A program made the position numbers and the translations under genes. From positions 1 through 64,000 of the forward strand of contig JBFLZW010000078.1 of the NCBI GenBank assembly GCA_040755755.1: a DNA stretch of 64,000 bases, given 5' to 3'. Under the pieces are notes generated by a model, which was not told where the DNA came from, searched no databases, and saw nothing but the letters and a program-made list of their open reading frames with translations. This stretch comes from a bacterium (GTDB lineage: Bacteria; SZUA-182; DTGQ01). The first letter of the stretch is position 1. Each line of letters starts with the position of its first letter. This document shows, in pieces, positions 50,338-59,709 of the stretch.

Positions 50338-51504
50338 ATGAAAAACGCTGGATCCCAAGATACAGAAAAGCCATCGGGAATGGCCCATCTCATTACCCTG
50401 TTCTTCTGTGGTGATGTCATGACCGGCAGAGGCATTGATCAGGTGATGCCCTGCCCCAGTGACCCTATCCTCTATGAGCCATACATGACAGATGCCAGAG
50501 GATATGTGGAAATTGCCGAGGAGGCAAACGGCCCGATCCCCAAGCCTGTCAGCTTCTCCTATATCTGGGGGGATGCTCTCACTGAATGGGAACGGATGAA
50601 GCCGGACCTCAAGATAATCAATCTTGAGACCAGTATAACCGAAAGCGGCGATTACTGGGAGAGCAAGGATATTCACTATCGGATGAATCCGGCAAACATT
50701 CCCTGTCTGACAGCAGCCGGGATAGACTGCTGTGCTCTGGCCAATAATCACATTCTCGACTGGGGATATGCAGGTCTGGCTGAGACAGTGAGGACACTGA
50801 AAAGGGCCAGGGTGCACGGCACCGGAGCTGGCCGGAACCTGAAAGAGGCACAGAATCCGGCAGTGATGAAGGTCAGGGGCAAGGGAAGAGTAACGGTGTT
50901 CTCCTTCGGATCGCCAACCAGCGGAATACCGCTTGCCTGGGCTGCTTCTGAAGACAAGGCTGGTGTGAACCTGCTGAAAGACTTCTCCGGGGACACAGTC
51001 AGAGATATTCAGGAACAAATCCGGGAACTGAAGCAGCCGGGAGATATCGTTGTCGCCTCGATTCATTGGGGAGGAAACTGGGGTTATGAAGTTTCTCGTG
51101 AAGAGAGGGAATTTGCCCGCAAACTGGTCGATGAAGCGGGCGTTGACATGATTCACGGCCATTCCTCCCACCATGTGAAGGGAATAGAGGTCTATCGGGA
51201 TAAACTGATAACCTACGGCTGCGGCAATTTTCTGGACGATTATGAAGGCATCGGCGGCCATGAGGCTTTTCGTGATGATCTTGGCCTGATGTTTTTCGCA
51301 AAGCTTGATCCTCTGACCGGAAAACTTGCTTCCCTGCACATGACTCCGACGCAGATTAAAAATTTCAGAGTGAACCGGGCATCCGGAGCCGATGCACGCT
51401 GGTTAAGCGAGGTCCTGAACCGAGAAGGGAAAAAATTCGGGACAGCGGTGGAATTGAGCAGGGACAAGACTCTGATCCTCAGATGGCAGAAGACTGGAGT
51501 ATAA
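50338..51504 (+). CDS. CapA-family metallophosphatase-like protein
   Basis: A 388-residue protein of the CapA/PGA_cap family. The order of motifs is normal: FFCGDVMTGRG (residues about 22-32), IINLETSIT, CALANNHILDWG, VVASIHWGGNW, IHGHSSHHVKGIEVY and ITYGCGNFLDDYEG. CapA was named for poly-gamma-glutamate capsule production, but most bacterial relatives with the calcineurin-like fold have no confirmed substrate. Unlike CapA itself there is no membrane helix, so it is probably cytoplasmic. The start has only a weak ribosome site. It is separated from the AgmX operon by 110 bases. Confidence 0.88.
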   Translation: MKNAGSQDTEKPSGMAHLITLFFCGDVMTGRGIDQVMPCPSDPILYEPYMTDARGYVEIAEEANGPIPKPVSFSYIWGDALTEWERMKPDLKIINLETSITESGDYWESKDIHYRMNPANIPCLTAAGIDCCALANNHILDWGYAGLAETVRTLKRARVHGTGAGRNLKEAQNPAVMKVRGKGRVTVFSFGSPTSGIPLAWAASEDKAGVNLLKDFSGDTVRDIQEQIRELKQPGDIVVASIHWGGNWGYEVSREEREFARKLVDEAGVDMIHGHSSHHVKGIEVYRDKLITYGCGNFLDDYEGIGGHEAFRDDLGLMFFAKLDPLTGKLASLHMTPTQIKNFRVNRASGADARWLSEVLNREGKKFGTAVELSRDKTLILRWQKTGV

Positions 51505-51649
51505 TATATCCCCTCCCCCTCCCCTGCCGAATACTTGAAAATGTGAGAAGTTTGAGCTATTATCCTCCCTGATGCATACACCATCAAATCTTGCCGAAGA
51601 TACGGGAGCATTACCAGATTGTTACGGCGGGGGAGTAAAAACGGTCGTT

Positions 51650-51706
51650 GGGGTCAGCCCTTGAAATTTGACAAATAAAGGATGTCAAATTTCAAGGGCT
51701 GACCCC
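51650..51706. repeat. GGGGTCAG-type palindrome with 23-bp perfect arms
   Basis: GGGGTCAGCCCTTGAAATTT (from 51650, arm to 51672) is exactly complementary to the arm at 51684-51706, with an 11-base loop; GTCGTT and AACGAC outside extend it. Such elements often flank REP-associated or IS200-like transposase genes in related bacteria. None is present here. Confidence 0.75.
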
Positions 51707-52108
51707 CAGAACGACACTTACAGAAGCCAAGTGTGGATTGTCGAGCCCTTTGCTTTTACGAAAATCTCAACTCTCGGAGTCGAAGAGCAGCGAGTGCTGG
51801 TTATTGCGGATATCACCTCCCCCCGCCAGAGATGGGAGCGATTGGGTGATGGCTATCGGCTCGAGGCGCACTTCGTTCTCTGGGAACAGGATAATGTCCT
51901 GCAAATTCCTGCCGGTGCCGCGTTTCGGTACGGAGAAAACTGGGCAGTATTCGTGGTGAAAGATGCCAGGGCCTGCCGCCGATTGGTTGTCATCGGCCAT
52001 CGCAGTGGATTAACTGCCGAGGCACTCTCAGGACTTACTGAGGGGGAAGTTGTCATTACTCACCCAAATGAATCGATTGAGGATGGCAGCCGCATTTACC
52101 CACGATGA
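51668..52108 (+). pseudogene. C-terminal remnant of an RND-efflux periplasmic adaptor (HlyD/CzcB type)
   Basis: The frame starts inside the palindrome and then reads the end of a membrane fusion protein: VEPFAFTKISTLGVEEQRVLV, then the beta-barrel (VIADITSP, then RLEAHFVLWEQDNVLQIPAGA) and the last domain (WAVFVVKDARACRRLVVIGHRSG to GEVVITHPNESIEDGSRI). The signal peptide, coiled coil and lipoyl parts are missing. There is no RND pump nearby. A palindrome insertion or recombination at about 51715 seems to have removed the 5' part. Confidence 0.7.
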
Positions 52109-52117
52109 TTCAAGGTT

Positions 52118-52513
52118 TCATGGAGAAAGCGGTCCTTTTGGTTTTTTCCCGAAAAGCTCGCTGTACTCATCGGGAAGACCGGATAAAATATCCTCCAGCT
52201 CACCCGGCGAGACTGCTTCCTGAAGTACCTTCATCACTGCCTGTGCCTGTTCGATTGCCCGGTGAAGCCGCACATCTGCCCGTGCGCTGACCCGGCTGTA
52301 GAAATCTTCCAGCAGGAATCGCTCGGTGTTCCTCCCTTTAATGAAATACTCCTTCAATTCCTTCGGAAGCTGCGCAGCCAGCTCGTCTCGTTCCGTTCTG
52401 GAAAGCCGCTCACTCAAGGTATCAAGGGTGGCTTCGGTGGCCAGTATCGCTTCATCAAGGGATTCAAAGCCGGCGAGCTTCCTGACCCGCTCAACAAATT
52501 CATGATAGCGCAT
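52118..52513 (-). CDS. DUF2267 protein
   Basis: A 131-residue helical soluble protein: MRYHEFVERVRKLAGFESLD, then TEATLDTLSERLSRTERDEL, then AAQLPKELKEYFIKG and a second repeat of the same kind ending LSGLPDEYSELFGK. This AxxALxxLxxRLxxxExxxLxxQLPxxLR pattern defines DUF2267, an uncharacterised family sometimes linked to stress genes. The last residues (KKPKGPLSP) are basic and Pro-rich. It lies just downstream of tRNA-Gln on the same strand and converges with the efflux remnant. Confidence 0.85.
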   Translation of the reverse strand: MRYHEFVERVRKLAGFESLDEAILATEATLDTLSERLSRTERDELAAQLPKELKEYFIKGRNTERFLLEDFYSRVSARADVRLHRAIEQAQAVMKVLQEAVSPGELEDILSGLPDEYSELFGKKPKGPLSP

Positions 52514-52560
52514 CGCTTTATCCTCTTTTGGTTACTCTCATTCTGTTGGCATGCTTATAC

Positions 52561-52630
52561 TGTGGGGCCTGGATTCGAACCAGGATAGGCAGAGCCAAAG
52601 TCTGCTGGCCTACCATTAGCCGACCCCACA
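52561..52630 (-). tRNA. tRNA-Gln (anticodon TTG)
   Basis: On the minus strand, a 70-base cloverleaf: acceptor TGTGGGG/CCCCACA (7 pairs), D stem GGC/GCC, anticodon stem GCAGA/TCTGC with loop CTTTGGC giving anticodon TTG, and T stem CCTGG/CCAGG with TTCGAAT loop. The 3' CCA is not encoded. Confidence 0.95.
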
Positions 52631-52757
52631 TTGTGCTGAAAACCGTCCTCATGCCTGGAGGCTTCAGATTCAGGTTCTTATCGGTAATATCCTGATTTTG
52701 ATTTTAATGAGAAAATCCATTTGCAGGGTTCCTCCAGAATCATCCCGAAACAGATTA

Positions 52758-52787
52758 TTAGACATCTGAAATTTTATATAGTATAAT
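52758..52787 (+). promoter_or_regulatory. Putative promoter upstream of the dockerin gene
   Basis: TTAGAC (52758-52763), 18 bases, a perfect TATAAT (52782-52787). The leader to the start at 52939 (about 145 bases) contains CCCTCGCCCGTGAGGG palindrome debris near 52850-52915. Confidence 0.45.
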
Positions 52788-52938
52788 ATGATACATATAA
52801 GTGAGTATCTACTGATTTGACGATGCCAGGATTCGGAGGTCACCTATACTCCCTCGCCCGTGAGGGCGTCTCTTCTCCCTCACCCCTTTGGGGTTCAGGG
52901 GCTTTTATGGTTAGTAGCATGAAATTGGAGGTAAAATT

Positions 52939-54069
52939 ATGAAACAGCACTTCAGGCTGAGAAAATTTTGGGGTTTCGTATCAAGTTGGGTATGCTTTGT
53001 TCTCATCACCGGGACCGCAGGCTTCCAGGCGCAGGCCCTGGCTCAGGGAATCATCATTGATCATACCTGTACGGACATAAGCCGGATTCCGGAACACTGG
53101 ATCCAGAAGGCCAAGGCCAGCCTGCGGATCAGCTACGGGCATACTTCTCACGGCAGCCAGATCGTAAGCGGAATGGGAGTTATCAAAGGCGAACCTGGCT
53201 CGTTATACTGGTTTGACCGCAGCGGGACTCAAGGCGGTCTCTCTCTTCATGACTGCGAGCCAAGTGGTGATCTCGGGAACCCTGACCGTACGAGCTGGGC
53301 CAAAAGAACCCGCGATCTTCTCGACAAACCAGGCAATGACCGGAATCTCATCATCTGGTCCTGGTGCGGCCAGGTGTCCACTGCCTCGGAGCAGGACATT
53401 ACAACCTATCTCGATCTGATGAGCCAGCTTGAGCAGGATTATCCCGATGTAACCTTCGTCTATATGACCGGACATCTGGACGGCGGAGGCAGGAACGGAA
53501 ACCTGAACAAGCGCAATGAACAGATTCGGGAGTTTTGCCGGGCAAAAAATAAGATCCTGTTCGATTTCGCCGATATTGAAAGCTATGACCCCGACGGCAA
53601 TTACTTCCTGGATAAAGCGGCTCATGACAATTGCGACTACCAGGATGGATCGGTGAGGAAGAATTGGGCCAGGGAGTGGTGTGCTGCCAATCCGGGTAAA
53701 TGTTCCTCATGCACCTGCGCTCATTCGCAATCCCTGAACTGCGACCTCAAAGGACGGGCTTTCTGGTGGATGCTGGCCAGGCTTGCCGGATGGAATCCTG
53801 AGGCCGTCGAATGTAACGGTGACCTTAATCAGGATGGAGGGATTACACCGCAGGATGCCCTGATCGTTTTTCGGTGTTATTTTAATCTTGGCCCATGCTC
53901 TGTGTGCACCGATGTGAACCAGGACAGCGTAATTACCCCGGCTGATGCACTTTGCCTGTTCAAGAGGTTTTTAGGGCTGCCTTCCTGCTTCGACGGGGTG
54001 AGTTGGCAAAAAGCAGTCTACCCCCCTGGGTTTTGGGGGGACCTTTCCGGAGGGATTTGCCGGGGATAA
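52939..54069 (+). CDS. Secreted protein with C-terminal dockerin repeats
   Basis: A 376-residue exported protein. The signal peptide runs to about AQALAQG. The main domain (about 40-285) begins with IIIDHTCTDISRIPEHWIQK and holds SYGHTSHGSQI, FVYMTGHLDGGG and a final His (ACAHSQSLNC), arranged much like an SGNH-type hydrolase with possible active Ser and His residues, though no confirmed enzyme family is recognised. Residues about 292-350 are two dockerin-type calcium loops (GDLNQDGGITPQDALIVFR; TDVNQDSVITPADALCLFK). Dockerins bind cohesins in cellulosomes; isolated ones also occur in non-cellulolytic bacteria. No cohesin was seen here. The last 25 residues are Gly/Pro-rich and may not be conserved. 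Confidence 0.78.
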   Translation: MKQHFRLRKFWGFVSSWVCFVLITGTAGFQAQALAQGIIIDHTCTDISRIPEHWIQKAKASLRISYGHTSHGSQIVSGMGVIKGEPGSLYWFDRSGTQGGLSLHDCEPSGDLGNPDRTSWAKRTRDLLDKPGNDRNLIIWSWCGQVSTASEQDITTYLDLMSQLEQDYPDVTFVYMTGHLDGGGRNGNLNKRNEQIREFCRAKNKILFDFADIESYDPDGNYFLDKAAHDNCDYQDGSVRKNWAREWCAANPGKCSSCTCAHSQSLNCDLKGRAFWWMLARLAGWNPEAVECNGDLNQDGGITPQDALIVFRCYFNLGPCSVCTDVNQDSVITPADALCLFKRFLGLPSCFDGVSWQKAVYPPGFWGDLSGGICRG

Positions 54070-54094
54070 AAGGCCAGCAGGGAGGAGATGGCCC

Positions 54095-54511
54095 TTACTC
54101 CCCAAACAACTCCCTTTCGGAAAGGGATTGCAGATAAGCTACACCTGCTCGCTTGAATTCTTCAAGAGGAAGAGACTGATTGAGCTCATTGATCCGGCAG
54201 CGAACCGCAGGAGATATCGTGATCCGACACCGCTGCTGCCGCACCGGGCAGTTGGCGGTCAGGGCGCACTGGCCGGTACTTTCAACCCGCACGGGAATAT
54301 CTTCTCCCAGTACGGTACGGACTCCATCACGGATGCACTGCGATTTTCCTTCCAGAATGATTTCGTAAGCCGGAGAGCTGATATCCTGCATCCGCTCTTT
54401 CATGCGCAGGGCCAGCGAGACACCGTAAAATAAACTCGGACATATGTGGCCATGCACTTTCCCGGCCTGCTCAAGCTGCACCTGCAGATGAGCATTCTCC
54501 CTCATAATCAT
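54095..54511 (-). CDS. FmdE-like protein
   Basis: A 138-residue protein of the FmdE family, named for subunit E of formylmethanofuran dehydrogenase but widespread in bacteria without methanogenesis. The key motif HGHICPSLFYGVSLALRM (His-x-His and Cys) is in the N-terminal half, followed by CIRDGVRTVLG, ALTANCPVRQQRC, as in the family with metal-binding Cys. The ATG at 54511 has GGAG six bases upstream; the frame can be extended to 54562 but only into palindromic repeat debris. The C terminus (AGVAYLQSLSERELFGE) lacks the zinc ribbon of longer members. Neighbours give no clue to the substrate. Confidence 0.8.
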   Translation of the reverse strand: MIMRENAHLQVQLEQAGKVHGHICPSLFYGVSLALRMKERMQDISSPAYEIILEGKSQCIRDGVRTVLGEDIPVRVESTGQCALTANCPVRQQRCRITISPAVRCRINELNQSLPLEEFKRAGVAYLQSLSERELFGE

Positions 54512-54554
54512 TCTTTTCTCCAGTCTCTTCCAAAGATTAACCAGAGTTTTTTCT

Positions 54555-54620
54555 CTGTGCACCTCTGTGTCTCTGGGCTTCTCTGGGGTGTCCTTTGTAT
54601 TTGCCTTTGTCTTTTCAGTC
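54555..54620. repeat. CAGAG/CAAAGG repeat debris between spoVR and the FmdE-like gene
   Basis: CTCTGTGCACCTCTGTGTCTCTGGG and TTTGTATTTGCCTTTG words match the repeat found in frame at 44868-44931, read on the other strand. Only one arm appears to be present. Confidence 0.45.
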
Positions 54621-56072
54621 GTTCCAGCGGGAGGAGCTTGGCTGTCTCACTTCCTTGATCTCGAACTGATCGCCGTAGTCGTAATGAAGCTGATAATTCC
54701 GGCCCTTTAAAACCGTCTCCATCACTACCGGACGGCTCCAGAGCCGGTACAGGTAGCGCATGGTATGCTGGGCATATCCCAGATCAAGCTCACGGCCATC
54801 ATATTGGTGGCGCAGGAGAAGCTTCTGCTGGTGCTCGTAATTGGCATCGATGATATGGATGACCGGTACCCGGTTCATGCCCACATTCAGGATCAGGGTA
54901 TCCCGGACTTTTTTCCAGTTCTCCTCATCGGAGACTTTGGTAATGACCCGGTCATTGCCCTGCTGCTCGTGCTGGAAAAGGTCAAGCTCCTGCATCAGCT
55001 CTCTGGTCAGATACTGGCGCAGGAAGGACTGATCCCGGTCCGATTCCCTGATCTGGAAGAGTTTTTTCAGCCCTTCGCCTCCGGGAAGACCCAATTCCTC
55101 CCTGTCTTCGCGTTCCGGGTTTTCCCATCGCTGGAAGATATTTTCAAACATCTTGAAACCAAGGTGATAGGGATTCAGGCCGCCCACATGGGGACAGATC
55201 ACCTGGTTGTGCCGCTTCATGAATTCAAAATGCAGTCCCTGGGGAAGGTCTAGGCGGTTCAGGATCTGGTAGTGCCAGTAGCTGGCCCAGCCTTCATTCA
55301 TGATTTTGGTTTCAATCTGCGGCAGAAAGTACTGGTTTTCTTCGGCTACAATGGTCAGCAGGTCTTTTTGCCAGTCTTCGAGCAGAGAATTGTAGTCCCG
55401 GATAAAGGATATCAGATCCTCCTCGGGCTCGAAGGGGATTTTATGAATATCAGGAGCCACATAGGCGGGCCTTCCTTTCAGGTAGTCAAAATCCTCATAC
55501 TGCTTTTGAGCCCGTTCGAGGGCCTGATTGCGCTGCTCCTTCAATGAGAGTCTCCGGACCCGCAGGTTGCGCCGGCTCTGATATCTCAGGGCATGGGCCG
55601 CATCGATAATTTCCTCCACCGCCCGCTCACCGATGCTGGGATCTTCGATGTACTCGCGGATGCGGTCCGCATGGGACTTGAACATCTCGATCACATAGCC
55701 TGAGGGGGTATTGGCGAAGGTGATGTTGTTCTTAAAGAAGTCATTATGTCCGTAAACATGGGCAATGGTCAAAATCTGAAGCAGCAGGGTGTTGTCTTTC
55801 ATCAGATACGCCAGGCAGGGATTGGAATTAATGACCATTTCATACGGCAGGCCGCTGACTCCCAGTTTGTACATTGTTTTCTGGCGCTCGAAGGCCTTGC
55901 CGAAAGACCAGTGCGGGTAATGAGAAGGCATGCCGGTATAGGCCATGTAGCCGAGCATATCGTTATGGTCGCAGATTTCAAATTCCTGCGGATAGCAGTC
56001 CAGCCCGACCTCATGCACTATTTTGAGGATTTTTTCATCCCATTCTTTTAAATCCTTGATTTGATAATTCAT
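54615..56072 (-). CDS. SpoVR family protein
   Basis: A 485-residue cytoplasmic protein of the SpoVR family (YcgB in E. coli). It retains DCYPQEFEICDHNDMLGYMA, the MPSHYPHWSFGKAFERQ block, VINSNPCLAYLMKDN, HVYGHNDFFKNN and the C-terminal KIMNEGWASYWHYQI stretch. Its role is not known except as the third partner of the PrkA-YeaH-SpoVR stress/stationary unit. Its start overlaps the end of the YeaH-like gene by four bases (ATGA), so the three genes are translated together. Confidence 0.94.
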   Translation of the reverse strand: MNYQIKDLKEWDEKILKIVHEVGLDCYPQEFEICDHNDMLGYMAYTGMPSHYPHWSFGKAFERQKTMYKLGVSGLPYEMVINSNPCLAYLMKDNTLLLQILTIAHVYGHNDFFKNNITFANTPSGYVIEMFKSHADRIREYIEDPSIGERAVEEIIDAAHALRYQSRRNLRVRRLSLKEQRNQALERAQKQYEDFDYLKGRPAYVAPDIHKIPFEPEEDLISFIRDYNSLLEDWQKDLLTIVAEENQYFLPQIETKIMNEGWASYWHYQILNRLDLPQGLHFEFMKRHNQVICPHVGGLNPYHLGFKMFENIFQRWENPEREDREELGLPGGEGLKKLFQIRESDRDQSFLRQYLTRELMQELDLFQHEQQGNDRVITKVSDEENWKKVRDTLILNVGMNRVPVIHIIDANYEHQQKLLLRHQYDGRELDLGYAQHTMRYLYRLWSRPVVMETVLKGRNYQLHYDYGDQFEIKEVRQPSSSRWND

Positions 56073-57238
56073 CCTTCATTCCTCACCTTGGCCCGGTCCC
56101 TGCTCAGGAATTTTTTCAGGGCAGGCCAGACATCTTCTTTGCTGCGGATACCAAGAATGACAAAATTTTCAGTTGCCAGGGGCTCGAAGATTTTCATCAT
56201 CGATCCCCAGGAGAAGGTGTCAAAGGGTTTGATTTCGCCATAGCCAAACAGGTTGCAGATCTGCTTGAGCTCCTGGGCATATCTGAGCGCTTCCTGATTG
56301 TCCTCGGTAAAGTTATCCCCGTCCGAGCAATGAAAAGCGTAGATATTCCACAGCGACGGATGATATCGCTCCTTGATGATCTCGAGGGCCTTTTTATAGC
56401 CTGACGAGATCATGGTTCCACCCGATTCGCCCCGGTGGAAGAACTCATTTTCAGTCACTTCCTTGGCCTCGGTATGGTGAGCGATGAATACAACTTCGAC
56501 GTTCTGGTACCTGCGGCGTACAAACTGGTACAGGAGGAAATAGAAACTCCTGGCCAGATATTTTTTGGTGATATCCATGGATCCCGAGGTATCCATGACA
56601 CAGAAGACCACGGCATTCGAATGCTCCTTGATATCGACCACGATCCGGTTATAGCGCAGGTCATTCTCGTGGAAGGGAAAACGGTCCTCCTCCTCCACAT
56701 GACTGGCGATCTTGCGGCGGATGTGCTCCTTCATGGTCCATCGGCGGTTCAGCCGGGGCCGGATGCCAAGGTGCTTGACCCCTTTGGGCTTCATGAGCCG
56801 CTCGGACTCAATGATATGGAAGCGCTTTCGCTCCATGTCCGGCAACTCGAGATCTTCGAACAGATAATTGATGGCCTCCTCCAGGGTGATTTCGGTTTCG
56901 TAGATGTCATCACCCGGCCGGTTTCCCGGTCCGGCCGGTCCGGTCCCCTCATTCTGGGGATTCCCTTTCTGCACCACGTCTCCCGGCTTGGCCTGGCCGT
57001 TTCCGGTGCCTACGTCAGGATTGTTATGGCCGAAAATAAACTGGTACTCCTTGATCCCCCGGATAGGGATCTTGATCCGCTTGTCGCCGCTCTGGCCGAT
57101 AATCGACTCCTCGGAAATGATATTCTGGATATTCTGCTTGATCGCCTCTTTCACCTTTTCCTTGTGGCGTTTGCGATCTCTGGCGCTGCGGTCACTTCCG
57201 CGGGCGGCACCGCGCTGAAAGGTTCGAAATATGGTCAT
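56069..57238 (-). CDS. YeaH/UPF0229 (DUF444) protein
   Basis: A 389-residue cytoplasmic protein with a C-terminal von Willebrand A-like domain: FCVMDTSGSMD (MIDAS DxSxS) near residue 215, then FIAHHTEAKEVTE and GGTMISSGYKKALEII, as in YeaH. The N-terminal third has the RGAARGSDRSARDRKRHKEK basic region. It is the middle gene of the prkA operon and is believed to be an accessory or substrate of the kinase. The gap to prkA is 15 bases. Confidence 0.93.
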   Translation of the reverse strand: MTIFRTFQRGAARGSDRSARDRKRHKEKVKEAIKQNIQNIISEESIIGQSGDKRIKIPIRGIKEYQFIFGHNNPDVGTGNGQAKPGDVVQKGNPQNEGTGPAGPGNRPGDDIYETEITLEEAINYLFEDLELPDMERKRFHIIESERLMKPKGVKHLGIRPRLNRRWTMKEHIRRKIASHVEEEDRFPFHENDLRYNRIVVDIKEHSNAVVFCVMDTSGSMDITKKYLARSFYFLLYQFVRRRYQNVEVVFIAHHTEAKEVTENEFFHRGESGGTMISSGYKKALEIIKERYHPSLWNIYAFHCSDGDNFTEDNQEALRYAQELKQICNLFGYGEIKPFDTFSWGSMMKIFEPLATENFVILGIRSKEDVWPALKKFLSRDRAKVRNEG

Positions 57239-57253
57239 GGGAAAATCACTCCC

Positions 57254-59194
57254 TTAATCTTTCCAAAGGTTATTGGCAGCATAGCGCAAAACCACCTCAC
57301 AGCAGTGGGGGCAGTAATTATTGAATTCAATCATGGTCTTGACCATAATCTCGTATTTTTCGTTCTGCTCCCTGTCCCGGGTTTTGGCTTTGGTGACAAT
57401 GCGCGAAAGATCCCGGACCGAGGTCATCAGTTTTTTCTCGATGGCATCGCGAAGCGGTGCATAAGACTTGTAATTCACTTTTTCACCACGCCTGAGCAGG
57501 GCGAACATATAACTGGTGACATCCTGCCGGAAGCCTTCAGCCGCAGAGACGGTAATGCCGATCTGCTCCTCGATGGAGCGAAGAAGCTTCTGATCAGGCT
57601 CAAGCTCTTCCTTGGTATTGGGGTCCTTGACTTTGGTCCGGTTCACGTAGGCTTCGGCATGGTCCAGGTAATTCTGGAACAGGGTTTCCGCCTGCTCGGC
57701 ATAGGAATGGACGAAAGCCTTGGTGACTTCCTTTTCCAGGATATCCAGATACTCCTTGTGCAGGGTGTCCTGCAAAAAGCCAAGATAGCGCTTTCGCACA
57801 TCATCGGCCAGGCTCATCTCCTTCACCTGGGCGATCATGGCCTCGCGGATGGAAATGGGGTTGATGCAGTTATGCTCGGCCTCCGAGATGGCATTATCGA
57901 TGCTCTTCATGACAAAGCGGGTGGAGATGCCGGACATTCCTTCATTGACTGCCTCTTCCCGCAGCTCTTCGGCATCGATCTTCTGGTGATAGCCCTTTTC
58001 GACGATTTCCTGGCCATTATAGAGCTTCAGCTTGGTCATCAGGTCGCACTTGTTGGTGGGCTGAAGCCTGGTCAGAATGGCGAACATCGAGGCGATCTCG
58101 ATGGTATGGGGAGCGATATGCGCCGTAAATTTGCTCCGGTTAATAATCTTTTTGTATATTTTGACTTCCTCGTCCAGCTCCATCACATAGGGAACTTCCA
58201 CCTTGACGATACGGTCAAGAATGGCTTCGTTGGTGTGGTCCGCTTTGAATTTCTCCCACTCGGCTTCATTGGAATGGGCCAGAATCACGCCGTCGAAGTA
58301 AATCATCGAGTGCTTGCCGGGCGCAGGAATCATTTTTTCCTGGGTGGCCGTGATCATGGTATGCAGATACTCAGTTTCATTTTTGAACACCTCGATGAAT
58401 TCCACAATTCCCCGGTTTCCGGCGTTAAAAGCACCGTTCAGGGAGAGAACTCGCGGGTCATCTTCTGAGTACAGGTCAAGTTTGGAAATATCCTCACTGC
58501 CGATCAGGATTGAGGTGTCCTGGTTGTTGGGATCAACCGGCGGAACAACGCCGATTCCCCGGCGCGAGCGAATGGAAAAATCCACGGTTTCCACGGGGAA
58601 TTTCTCGTATTCCTTATTAAATTCGTTTTTCAGACGGAACCGGCAGATAGGACAGAGGTCTCCTTCAATGGGAATGCCAAGGAGCTTTGAAAAATCTTCC
58701 CGCAGATGGTGCGGGAGGAGATGGAGGGGCTCCTCATGCATCGGACACCCCTTCAGGCAGTAGATGGGGTCCGTCTCCTCAAGACCGGCTTTCAGCTTCT
58801 CCATCAGGCTCGATTTTCCGGCTCCCACCGGGCCTACCAGATACAGTACCTGCCTGCTTTCCTCACCACCCATGGAGGCAGAGTGAAAGTAGCGGACAAT
58901 CTGATTGATCACCTTATCCATGCCGAAAAATTCATTCTCGAAAAAGGCATACTTGCGCACGGTCTCGTGCCGTCGAAGCCTGCGCAGCCTCGGATTATCT
59001 TCCGGATGCTCTACCCGGACTCCCGGTTCGGTAATTACCTTGTAAAGACGGCCATGAGCCAGTTGAGCAATGGCAGGATTTTCTTTCAGTATTTCCAGGT
59101 AATCAAGAAATGTTCCTTCGAAATGCTTTCGATTGCGCTCTTCTCGATCCTTTCGGATCAGCGTTTTAAAATCGACATTATTCGACACAGACAT
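57254..59194 (-). CDS. prkA: PrkA serine protein kinase
   Basis: A 646-residue AAA+-like protein with a C-terminal kinase-related part. The P-loop GPVGAGKSS is at residues 121-129, and YCLKGCPMHEEPLHLLPHHL with CPICRF further on are typical of PrkA. A GGGAGG Shine-Dalgarno lies eight bases before the ATG. PrkA (YeaG) acts in nitrogen starvation and stationary phase in E. coli and in sporulation of Bacillus, with proposed kinase and more recently protease activity. Here it heads the prkA-yeaH-spoVR operon. Confidence 0.95.
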   Translation of the reverse strand: MSVSNNVDFKTLIRKDREERNRKHFEGTFLDYLEILKENPAIAQLAHGRLYKVITEPGVRVEHPEDNPRLRRLRRHETVRKYAFFENEFFGMDKVINQIVRYFHSASMGGEESRQVLYLVGPVGAGKSSLMEKLKAGLEETDPIYCLKGCPMHEEPLHLLPHHLREDFSKLLGIPIEGDLCPICRFRLKNEFNKEYEKFPVETVDFSIRSRRGIGVVPPVDPNNQDTSILIGSEDISKLDLYSEDDPRVLSLNGAFNAGNRGIVEFIEVFKNETEYLHTMITATQEKMIPAPGKHSMIYFDGVILAHSNEAEWEKFKADHTNEAILDRIVKVEVPYVMELDEEVKIYKKIINRSKFTAHIAPHTIEIASMFAILTRLQPTNKCDLMTKLKLYNGQEIVEKGYHQKIDAEELREEAVNEGMSGISTRFVMKSIDNAISEAEHNCINPISIREAMIAQVKEMSLADDVRKRYLGFLQDTLHKEYLDILEKEVTKAFVHSYAEQAETLFQNYLDHAEAYVNRTKVKDPNTKEELEPDQKLLRSIEEQIGITVSAAEGFRQDVTSYMFALLRRGEKVNYKSYAPLRDAIEKKLMTSVRDLSRIVTKAKTRDREQNEKYEIMVKTMIEFNNYCPHCCEVVLRYAANNLWKD

Positions 59195-59709
59195 GTTTTT
59201 CCTCCCTGCGACCTCTCCTTAATAAGTAAGGATACAGTCAAAAAATCTTATAAATACTTAACCTGGTGGTAAAAATCGATCCCCGTGGCAATATTGTGGC
59301 AATATGAGGATCTTAAGCAAGCAAAGGTACAATACAAGTAAATGCATAAAACTTGCCAATACAATTCCACCAAGAATATATTTACTTACTCCTATATCAG
59401 AGATCAATATGGCAACTAACTTAATAGACGGACTCTTATCCTATTATGTTATTGGATGAAAAAAACAAAATCAAGGACGAGATAGAAAGCAGGATTGTTT
59501 AATTTTAGAACATGGGTGGTCAGATAAGTGGCAGGGGGAGGAGGGAAGGCTCATAAGTACAGGAGAAGGTTCACAATGTCGGTTTTTTGGTTAATGCGTT
59601 GAATTTGCTGTTATTAATAGCAGCCCTTTCCTCCTCGTCCCTGAAGGGGAGAGGGCTCTTTTGGTAAGTAGCCTGCTGTTCATGACATTGCCCTCCTGAT
59701 GGACGACAA
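59195..59709. other. Intergenic region upstream of prkA
   Basis: AT-rich on the left, with a direct repeat GTGGCAATATTGTGGCAATAT near 59285-59305. At 59618-59658 there is a pyrimidine-rich imperfect palindrome (AGCCCTTTCC with GGGGAGAGGGCT). No gene is supported; a very short frame (MATNLIDGLLSYYVIG) at 59410 is not thought real. The prkA promoter should lie in the left part. Confidence 0.35.

Noticed and set aside
56435-58468. A 677-codon open frame on the plus strand
   Set aside because: It is antisense to yeaH and prkA, both clear family members; high third-position G/C on the coding strand leaves the opposite frame open.
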